This document shows, one piece after another, positions 1-10,400 of a DNA stretch of 64,000 bases. Location of the stretch: NCBI RefSeq assembly GCF_037975245.1, contig NC_092569.1, positions 23,404,168-23,468,167 on the forward strand, in the 5' to 3' direction. Origin of the DNA: Apostichopus japonicus (Eukaryota; Echinodermata; Holothuroidea; Aspidochirotida; Stichopodidae). The notes under the pieces were generated by a model, which was not told the origin of the DNA, made no database searches, and saw only the letters and a program-made list of their open reading frames with translations. Both the position numbers and the translations under genes were made by a program. Positions within the stretch are counted from its first letter, which is position 1. The number at the start of each line of letters is the position of its first letter.

Positions 1-104
1 GATTCCCCCCCCCCCCCCTCCAGTGGTAGTATCTATATATATATATATATATCTATATATATATATCTTTATATATATATATATCTTTATATATATATAG
101 AGAT

Positions 105-143
<39 letters not shown>

Positions 144-147
<4 letters not shown>

Positions 148-193
148 GAACTCGATAATCTTGTTCATATACGGTACTTTTCTTTCTACATCT
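144..193 (+). repeat. direct repeat, copy 1 (50 bp)
   Basis: A 50-base segment starting TCTCGAACTCGATAATCTTG recurs at 482-531 with about two mismatches. The copies lie about 340 bp apart, with (TA)n between them. Seen directly in the sequence. Confidence 0.85.
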
Positions 194-204
194 AGAGATC
201 AACA

Positions 205-241
<37 letters not shown>

Positions 242-481
242 TCAATTGTTATATTGACAATTGGACATATTCTTCTAGGAGCAGGGATACGGTGGAGTGT
301 GGGGCGTCACCGTTTGAAAATGTGATCATAAAGACCTATAAATGCAATTATGATAAAGCATACAGTTTACTGATTTAACTTTGGACACTCACTCACCCTT
401 TGTCACCCTCGCGCACCCCTCACCCCCTTCTCCTCCTATTACATCTCCTCTCCCCTTCTCACCCTCTTACATTTCCCTCTT

Positions 482-531
482 CCTCGAACTCGATAATCTT
501 GTTCATATACGGTACTTTTATTTCTACATCT
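482..531 (+). repeat. direct repeat, copy 2 (50 bp)
   Basis: Second copy of the 144-193 repeat, lying in a pyrimidine-rich stretch. It may mark a small local duplication or the ends of an uncharacterised element. Confidence 0.85.
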
Positions 532-2248
532 TCTACTATACGTATAAGCAATAATACAACCGTCATCTTGTATGCAATTCAGAAAAGGTTATATAAGAAA
601 GCCTGTCGTTAAACACTGGCAGCAATAATTGATTTATTAAACGTAACGTTAAGTTTGACTTGACAAGACTCTTCGACCGATGAGCCGAGAATTATGTCGT
701 CTTATATGTTTACAAGAGGAACAATTAAAAATCAGTAATCGCACAAAATGAACTAAATTCAGGCTATGATTTTTATGAGGTCGTAATAACCTTGAAGCGA
801 GCGACCCTTTTTTTTTTAATAATGTAGAATTTTGAAGCCGTGGTTGCTTCTAGCAAGATAATGATAATTTGATAATGATAATTTGTACACAATGAACAGT
901 TTAAAGACACACTTCTCAGAAATGTTTGTTTCAATTGGCCATTCAAGTGATTCAACAAGCAATTCATAAACTCAACATGATACGGTATAAAACGGGGGAG
1001 GTTTCCTGTATCTCTTTACATTATTACATTTTTTTCAATATTATTATTATTATCACCACAATCATGGTAAATCTACTTTGAGGTAAATATATCTATTCTT
1101 AGAATTTTGTTATTATGTTTCCATATTGATATTTTAATCGTCATATGGCTTTATCAATGCTTTCATATAGGCCTATTATTAATAAAAATGAGCAAGGTTC
1201 AGTCGTGTTAATTATGGCCTATACACGGTATAGAAAGCGAATTTGGAAGGAAAATGTAGAGAGTTCTTTCAGAGACAAAATAATCTTTCTTGATGATTAA
1301 TTTTGAAAGTGTCTAAATGGTTGTATTATAGGACTAATGATTTCACTTTTTAATGTAATATTTCCTCGTAGACGTGTATATTCCAGAAAATATTATTAAA
1401 AGTTATCGTGTCCTCATATACTTGTAACGGACATACTTTATTATGTGCAAATCAAGATTTATTTTCAATATTTTATCCCGTCACTGAATATTTATGTTAA
1501 TTATATTGTTTACAATGTTATCTACATAAAAAGAACAGCGAATCAAATTTTATGAGATGCAGGTCCATTTACAGATTTACATGTATAAATTGAAGGTAAC
1601 AGTGTACATTGCGCATATAGGGAATGGTTAACCACCCACCCCACCACCACGGACTCCCATGGGGTTTATGCGAGACCTGGATATGAGTATAAAAATTAAT
1701 TAGTAGACAGAATACTGCCTTAATGGAAAACACTTTCTTCACCTTTTCCTTAGCTTATTCTTATACGCGGAGCTTTGCTCCATAATCGTTGTAAAACCGA
1801 CATCATTGGTTGCGTATACCGTATAGTTTGTAGGTTATGATGTACATACATGAATATTGTCCTATACTTGCGTATCTGTCTCGACGCTTGAGATTAGTCT
1901 TAGGAGGTATCGTCCTATCTTTGATGGAACACAAACCCACAAACATTATCTTAAGTCTGTAATGCTTTCATAGGACAGAAAGCATATGCAATGAACCACT
2001 TCTGAACCACTGGGTCCGGGCGTACCGATTTACCGCTGCAGCATTGGTCCTGTGCGCCGGAAGCATTAGGCCCAGAAGGCGCCGATTTCCTCTTGATTGC
2101 GAAAGGTGAGTACGAGGCGCCAAGTGTGCCACATCTTTAAAGCAAACCTCCCCCCCCCCCTGTCTGGTAGATCACTGAAAATGTAGCAGTATTGTGTATG
2201 GGAGGGATATCGTGGTTTAAATATCGTATCAATTCGGAATATATAAAC

Positions 2249-2254
<6 letters not shown>

Positions 2255-2326
<72 letters not shown>

Positions 2327-2358
2327 GTGTAGAAAAACCAGAGAAATAATAGAGAAAT

Positions 2359-2402
<44 letters not shown>
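2255..2402. repeat. (TA)n microsatellite cluster
   Basis: Long TA dinucleotide runs interrupted by TG/CA pairs and by a short unit containing AACCAGAGAAATAA, which recurs just downstream at about 2,452. Open frames across it are Tyr-Ile runs and not genes. Confidence 0.9.
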
Positions 2403-2403
<1 letters not shown>

Positions 2404-3039
2404 TATAACGAAAATCCATGTTTACTCCTAAAGAAAATATATTTAGAGAAAACCAGAGAAATAAGATATGACGCATCATTGACAAATAAGTAGTAAAGTT
2501 TTAGAAACTATATTTACCTACGTCAGCAATACTTGGCAGTCGAATGAAAAGTACAAAATGTAACACAATGAAAGTATGATGCTAATTAAGTGAAATTTGC
2601 ATTGATGGAATTAGAACGAATTAAAATAAAATTATATTATTTTCTTCATCGGTGGCGATTTGTAGTAGCTGGTAAACAGCAAAAGGGTAAACGAAAAAGG
2701 GCGAAACGAAATAAAAACTAACGCTGTCACTAAACTGCATTTGTGTGGGACTACCAATATAACTATAATATACTGAAATCTAAAGATTCAAACTTATAAA
2801 CCTTGTACCAAAACGCATGGCGCTAACTTCCAGTTTTTATTTTCTCTGTAACATTTTCAAAATAAAAATAAGATATTATGTTTCTAACATTTATAAGTAA
2901 GTGTTACATTTTAATAATGATAAACGTATATTTGTATCACTCAATATTCATATATATCCATCGTAACTATAAAACATTATGCATATTCATCGCTTTGGCG
3001 GCCATATTTGAAACGTAACCTAATGGTTCTGGGTTGCTA

Positions 3040-3169
3040 TGAGTTACAGGTATACATAAAGTATATTCACACTTGACAATCAGTTCAGTTGTCTTGATGT
3101 GATTCTTAGCTTGCATCGTCTGTTTTCCAACTATTTACTTCGTAGATTTGAGACGTCTCGGAAGGAATC
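3040..3169 (+). promoter_or_regulatory. putative core promoter and 5'UTR of gene A
   Basis: The 130 bp before the start codon are almost the same as those before gene B (55,680-55,813), much more alike than the introns. The stretch contains a TATA-like TATACATAAA at 3,051-3,060 and, about 30 bp on, TCAGTT (3,085-3,090), which resembles an initiator. The elements are read by eye. Conservation between paralogues is partly due to recent duplication, so function is inferred. Confidence 0.4.
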
Positions 3170-3236
3170 ATGAAGCCGTTCACAATAATTGCCGCCGTGG
3201 TTTGCGGAATTTATTTACTGCTCGAATGGACCGAGG
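3170..3236 (+). CDS. gene A exon 1: signal peptide
   Basis: The start codon at 3170 opens a basic-then-hydrophobic peptide (MKPFTIIAAVVCGIYLLL...), a typical secretory signal. The exon ends at a G|GTAAGC donor in phase 1. The same exon, differing at only a few bases, begins gene B, and both paralogues use this ATG. Confidence 0.85.
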
Positions 3237-4407
3237 GTAAGCTACATCTATTAACGTTTCAACTCCATCTTTTCCCAACAAAACAGGCTGTTTCAAAGAT
3301 TAATTCAGGATGATGCGTAACATGATTATTTTATTTTTTTAATAGATCTGTCATAAAATATGTACAAAAAGTATGATGGCAATAACACTAGCAAAGTTGA
3401 TGACGATTAGACTTTTCTTATCTTGGAACTCTAAATAAATAAGTGTCTTTTACAAGTTGTTATCGGTTCAGTGAAATCAAAATTAAGTTATCCATTGTAT
3501 GCCATGTTGTTATTGACGTAATTTCGATATATATTATATTTCTGTTTTTGAGTAATGCTGCAACAAAATGGAGGTTTAGAATTCTATGAAGGAGTAGATG
3601 ATACATTTCTGTCGCTGTTTAGTCGCTGTATACTGAACATAGCAATTGTAAATTGTAAAATAAATCCCGCTACATTATTTCCACATCAATTTCAGAAAAT
3701 TGTCATAATTTTCAAGCATTTGGGGGTTTGATATTGACGTCAAATGTTCACCTAAGGCAATAAACAACAGCATGAAACATTAAACATAGACATAACTTTT
3801 CAAAAATCATCATATTTGCTAAGCCTTTCAATGTGTTTCTTTCAAGACACAAATATATATCTAATCGACAGTTTAAGCAACATGTGATATAATACGTTAC
3901 CTCATATGCTAAACGTGACTAGATGCGCTTATTTGTGACAGTAGGTTATTAATCGTAACCAAGCTATACCGTTTTGTTAGTGTGAAAGCATCAAGTTTAG
4001 TTTGTTTTAGAAGTCTACAATATAGTTCTAAATAATTCAGCGATCTGAACAAACTAAGATCTCTGAAATTTATTAAATTTACTCGTGTTTATAAAATACA
4101 GATTATTTTAATAAATATCTTCAAAAATGCTGTGACTTAAAAAAAATGAATTTATTGACGTAAAAGAAGGTTAATATGTTTCACAATCATTCATACATGG
4201 GAGGCTAAACATATCGTTTTAACAAATTTACTGAATGTCACTCATAGCAATATATGCTAGCGTCAAAAAATACACCATAAATTTTGCAAACAGCAAGAAC
4301 TTTTATAATCAACTAGCATATTTTCTCAGGACAATACCTATCGAGAAAAATAAATATAGGTAACAAGGAGGAAAGGAATCATATCTTTCATGAATTTATC
4401 CCTTGTG

Positions 4408-4491
<84 letters not shown>

Positions 4492-7400
4492 TAAATACGT
4501 CATTATTATTCCTCTTCAAGGAAAGACTTGCTATTACACAACAACAATTGACGAGAATGGCGCTGCAAAGTGGATCAAAGACAAAGGAGATTGTGATGTC
4601 ATCAAATTTGGGGGTGTTAAGACAACCGCAACACCAAAATCATTCACAGGTGAGGGTGTTTATCTGAGCATAAATATTAAACTATTTTATGATGACTGGG
4701 AGCCATGGCAGAGTTGAAACTGTACATATATGATATTATATTTACTTTTATTGTCAAGTAAAAGCATCAAGTATATAGATGTTAACATTCATTGGATTCT
4801 GTTATTCTTTCATGTTAAAGATGGCATTTTTATAATCGGTAAGTGACACCCTAGACATAACAGACGAGTTGTGTGGAATGATTTTAATAAACCTGCCCAA
4901 AATACCATATTAACATTTTTCTATAATTTCACTTAATACGCTTACATCTTAGGACTCATCTCTGAACACAGAACAAAGCTTTAATTTCCTACCAATGAAC
5001 AAAAGGCTTCTATAACGATTCAGCAGTATTGAAAGGAAGTTGTATGGTTCTTAAAGCATAAATAACATAAATATATCATAAGAAATGAGCCGAACTTAAT
5101 AAAGTTAAGATTCAATGCATTATAAGGCTTCCCGGATTTATATGAATATCGGCATTTCATGTATAAATGTAATGCGCTTATACCTTTAGCAATCTCTCTT
5201 TAACTTTTGAACAATTATCGTGTTCATACACAACAATTGTCCTTCAAATATTGTTTGCTTTCTGACGAACAAGTTTTTAAACTTTTCAAACAAACATTAT
5301 TGAATGAACAAATTAAATATATATAGTAAGCTACTTTATAGTTTCAAATCAAATATTTATATTGGTTCCATATTACTGTGTTGCTTCAATTTGCTAATTA
5401 TCAGCCAGCATGTATTATCTGAAGGTAAATTGAAATACTTTTTTTTTAGTAACCAATGCGATGGTTGTTCTACTGTGAAATAAACATGCGTATGAATAGA
5501 AAGATGATGCCAGAAAGGTTTACATTTTTAAGTCAGGCAAACATATTTCCAAAATGATTCTTACGAAAATTATTTGATAACATTTCTTGTACCGGGTTGC
5601 GCGTCATAAACTAGTTTTACTAAATTATATTTCAAGCGAATTACAGCAAGGATTCTGAGGATGGGAGCTGAGTAGGATGTACTCCGATAAACATAAATTC
5701 AGCCAAATATCAATTAAAGAGGGAAAAAGTACAAATGTGCAGGTTTATCTAAAGAATGCTCATTTCTTATTGACCCAAATTATTCTTAAAAGGCTCTTGA
5801 TAGAAATATATAGTTATACAACAGTCTACTTGACTACGGTCAAATAAGGTACTAACCAAATGAAATCAAACGTAGATCATATATTTGTCTTCAACACATT
5901 CTTCAGGCAAAGGAATTTCACCAACTACTGAGGATATCTTGACCTCTTCAACTGCACAAACATCAGAGGATATGCCATCCACAGAAGCTGTTGGCAGCAC
6001 AAGCAATCCACCAGGTGGGTATACATACTTTTCCATATTAGGAGTTTATCTGTTGTAATCATGTATGCATACATGTACCATCCATGGAAGCTGTTGGTAG
6101 TTAAAATACACTACCAAGTGGGTAAACGTACATTTCCATATTAGAAGTCAATCTGTTGTAACCATGCATGCATACATATACCATCTACAGAAACTGTTGG
6201 TACCACTAATGCAAAGTACTTTATTGAGGAGAGGAGGGGTGTGGGATGTACTCCGAAGAACATTAATTAAGACAAAATTTTAGATAAAAAGGGAATAAAG
6301 TACAAACTTTTAGGGTTATCCCAAAGAAATCTCATTCCTTATTGACCCAAATTATTCTTAAAAAGATCTAGTTAGTAAGATATTGTGATGTATCTTGACT
6401 CCGTCAAATAAGGTACTAACCAAATGAAATCAAACTTAGATCATATATTTGTCTTCAACATATTCTTCAGACAAAGGAATTTCACCAACTACTGAGAATA
6501 TCTTGACATCTTCTACTGCACAAACATCAGAGGAAACATCATCCACAGAAGCTGTTGGTAGCACTAATAATCCACCAGGTGGGTATACGTACTTTTACTA
6601 ATTACGAGGTTATCTGCTGTAACCATGTATGCATACATATACCATCTACAGAAGCTGTTGGTAGCACTAATACACTACCGAGTGGGTATATTTACTTTAG
6701 CATATTAGGAGGTTATCTGTTGTAATCATGTATGCATACATTTACCATTTACTGAAGCTGTTGGTAGTACTAATGCAAAGTACTTGCTCTTAATTAGATT
6801 TTCAAGTGAATTACAACAAGGGTATTGAGGAGGGGAGGGTGTGGGATGTACTCCGATAAACATAAATTAAGCCAAATTTCAGATAAAAAGGGAACAAAGT
6901 ACAAACTTTTAGTGTTATCCCAAAGAAATCCCATTCCTTATTGACCCAAATTATTCTTAAAAGGATCTAGTTAGTAAGATATAGTTATGTATCAGTCTAC
7001 TTGACTACGGTCAAATAAGGTAGTAACCAAATGAAATCAAACTTAGATCATATATTTGTCTTAAGCATATTCTTCAGGCAAAGGAATTTCACCAAAAACT
7101 GAGAATATCTTGACCTCTTCTAATGCACAAACATCAGAGGATACATCATCCACAGAAGCTGTTGGTAGCACTAATAATCCACCAGGTGGGTTATCGTACA
7201 TTTGTATATTTATAAGTTATCTGTTGTAACCATGCATGCATATATATACCATCTACAGAAACTGTTGGTAGCACTTATGCAAATGTACTTGTCCTTAATT
7301 AGATTTTCAAGTGAAATATAACAAGAGTATTGAGGAGGGGTGGGGTGTGGGATGTACTCCGATAAACATAAATTAAGCCAACATTTTAACTAAAGAGGGA

Positions 7401-10400
7401 ACAAAGTACAAACTTTAAGGGCTATCCCAAAGAAATATCATTTCTTATTGACCCAAATTATTCTTAAAAAGCTCTTGTTAGAAAGATATTGTTATATAAT
7501 AGTCTACTTGACTACGGTCAAATAAGTTACAAACCTAATGAACACAAACTTAGATCATATATTTCTCTTCAACATATTCCTCATGCAAAGGAATTACAAC
7601 AACTACTGAGGATATCTTGGCCTCTTCAACTGCACAAACATCAGAGGATATACCTTCCACAGAAGCTGTTGGTAGCACTAATAATCCACCAGGTGGGTAT
7701 ACGTACTTTTGCATATTTGTAAGTTATCTGTTGTAACCATGCATGCAAGCCATACATATATCATCCACAGAAGCTGTTGGTAGCACTAATAATCCACCAG
7801 GTGGGTATATTTTCTATTGCGTATTAGAAGGTTATATGTTGTAACCATGCATGCATACATATACCATCTACATAAGCTGTTGGTAGCCCTAATACACTAC
7901 CAAGTGGGTATATGTACTTAAGTATATTAGGAGGTACTAGCTTGTAAACATGCATATATACAAACGTCCATGCCCATAAGAGTGGTATTGCTTTAAGAAT
8001 TCGTTTCGTCCGACAACATAGTTTAGTTTAGTAGAAAAAAGGGATGTTTAATAACCACCTTGCATAACATTTAAATTGTAAAGCGCTATCTTGTATTTTG
8101 TTCATATAAAACTTACATCGAATATTTGATCAGTAGTATTTTTTTTTTGGAGATTGCATACAACCGCAACTTATTATAAAGAATAAGCATTTAACAATAA
8201 CAACTGGATTTCTCATTTGGCATAGGAACGGGAGAATCTACTGAGACTACTTTGATCTCTCCCTACCTTTGTTACAGACGTTCTAAAAAGCAATAATAAA
8301 AATGGGTCAGACTTACCATCTTCGGTATTGGCGACAAAAAGATTTGTATATATGTGGTGTAACAATCAAATGTCGGCGTGGACGCAGAAGCTTTCCATAA
8401 GTTATGACGTTATGAGTCCAAATAGCTGTATTTTGTGATGTTTGTTCTTCTATTGTTCCCATAAATCCCATACCATTGGAGCAAATAAAACTCTCAACAA
8501 ATACTTAAATAGTGATAATTAATCCAAAAAATCCGTAGACTGTCAATAGACTTCTATCACAGTTTGGTAATTCGTTGGGAATGTGTATTTGCTGTTGGTT
8601 GTTCAGGCAAAATCATACCAATAATTACTACAGTAAAAATATGGGCAAACCAAATGGCAATCACCTACATCATAGAAGACAAAGCCCCATAGACATCACT
8701 AAATGTTACAAACCATGGTTGTGATAACACAGACTCAAAACTGTGTAAGTAGCAAGTAATGGTTGGGCATTTACGCTACAACTGAATATTTAATTTGTTT
8801 TAAATTTTATTTGTAATTTTGCCCCAAATTATTCAGGCAACTTGCCAAAACTTTTAACTGTTAAACTATGAGTGAATTTGTTACATTGTAGGTCTATACC
8901 ACTGTGTCCTTTTCAGTAATCTTAATAATATTTGAAATAATATCGTTGTTACTATTTTTATGTAAATCTTACCACATTTCTGATAGGGAATAACACATGA
9001 ATTGCAATTCAAAATTAAAATTGTATTTAAAGATAGTCTACGTTTGTGCTGCCTAGGTACATCGATCCCTACATGTCCTAAGAACATGATCAACGCAACC
9101 TGCAGTTGCCAGGGAACATGTGAAGATCCCAACGGACAATCAGCTTGTAACAGACACTGTTTGGGTAGTGAGGGTTGCACCTGTCCAGTTGGTTTCTTAC
9201 AGCAAGGAAGTGACTGTACCAATGCGAGTGAATGCGTGTGTATCGTTACAGAGGCCAACTTGTTTATAACAGTGAGTATTTGCATGACTGATCTCAATAT
9301 CACGTGACTATTCAAACGAAGCCACAGAAACAAATTATCGTTTGATATAAATGCCTTGTTTCTTTTTGCATCAATTCAATGCTAGAATGGAGAAGCATCC
9401 GTTAACAATGACTGCACACGAAAGTGCTCTTGTAGCAATAACCAACTGACCTGTGCAGACTACATATGTATTACCAATGCTGTGTGTGATGTCAGAGATG
9501 GAGTACGAAAGTGTTATTGTAATGAGGGATACGAAGGTGACGGTGAAACTTGTGTATCCTTGTCGTATAAAGACTGCCAGGATGTTTATGACGCTGGATA
9601 TAGACAAGATGGCGTTTATACAATCATGCCTACTGGATGGCATGGTTTACCGTTCAACGTATCTTGTAAAATGGAAAACGGTGGAGGATGGACCGTAAGT
9701 CTTGATTTACAAAATAGGAATGTTTCAACTACGTTTCTGTGAGATATTATGATTTAGTCTATTGTAGACGGTAATGGAAGTACGAGTTTCTGTTTTCGGT
9801 TTGGTTGCACTTTATAATTCCTTACCAGGAAATGAATATATTAAAAATACTTTTGTAGATGCAAATTTTGACAATCCTAAAAATGTCCTCCCCTGTAAAG
9901 AAAAACTAAACAAAGAAAGTCTTAAGTTTGTCATACTGAAACATTATTTTATAAAAATATAGTCTTGCGGTTTTTCTTGAATTGTGTGTGTGTTGGCATG
10001 CTTTAACTACTCCAATAACTATCTTTATTTCATTATTTTTATCCGCTATCTTTTCAGGTGCTTCAACGTCGTACCGATGGCTCTACTAGTTTTTATCAAA
10101 ACTGGACTGCGTACAAAGAAGGGTTTGGTGACAGCAAGAACTTATGGTTAGGAAATGAAAAGCTTCATTACTTGACGAACCAAAGGAACTACAAGCTTCG
10201 CTTTGACATCACTACTTCTAGTGGATCGGCTAAATATGCTGAATATGCGGAATTTCAAATCGAGTCTGAAAGCAACAACTACAAAATGAATAAACTGGGC
10301 AGTCACAGTGGATATACAGGTTTGTTGGAAGTTGGATATTTGCGTCTTGCCTAGTATAATATGTCAAGTTAAAGTTACTGGTATGTTCACAATAAACTTC

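Larger units (their letters stand above)
1..2700. other. intergenic, low-complexity AT-rich DNA
   Basis: No supported gene. The stretch holds a C tract at 7-18, (TA)n arrays at about 36-145, 208-240 and 2,255-2,400, and a 50-bp direct repeat (listed separately). A short GC-richer island at about 2,005-2,115 ends in a good splice-donor-like sequence but has no supported ORF. Open frames here are short or consist of Tyr-Ile repeats from (TA)n. Homology to the upstream flank of gene B begins by about 2,720. Confidence 0.6.
6060..7920 (+). repeat. short 3' fragments of the cassette exon scattered in gene A introns
   Basis: Besides the full copies, the introns hold repeated units of roughly 100 bp built on CATACATATACCATCTACAG followed by AAGCTGTTGGTAGCAC and a degenerate donor (AAGTGGGTA). 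Examples are near 6,077, 6,181, 6,643, 6,745, 7,250, 7,757 and 7,865. They match the 3' third of the cassette exon and look like partial tandem duplications. One such unit in gene B has become part of a coding exon. Confidence 0.7.

Noticed and set aside
2255-2485. Minus-strand frame with Tyr-Ile repeats
   Set aside because: Translation of (TA)n microsatellite only.
4403-4520. Open frame upstream of gene A exon 2 with a long Tyr-Ile run
   Set aside because: It is (TA)n read as protein. The real exon begins at 4,521 after a CTCTTCAAG acceptor, and gene B lacks the repeat.
5907-7692. Regularly spaced repeats suggesting a CRISPR-like or satellite array
   Set aside because: Unit spacing is 500-600 bp. 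The repeated part is an exon with splice sites and an open frame inside a eukaryotic gene.
7489-7722. Open frame over gene A cassette copy 4
   Set aside because: It reads the cassette in the wrong frame. The conserved frame is the phase-1 Ser/Thr-rich one shared by all copies.
8881-9333. Minus-strand 150-codon frame with many cysteines
   Set aside because: Antisense of the TIL exon of gene A, whose sense frame has the family Cys pattern and proper splice sites.
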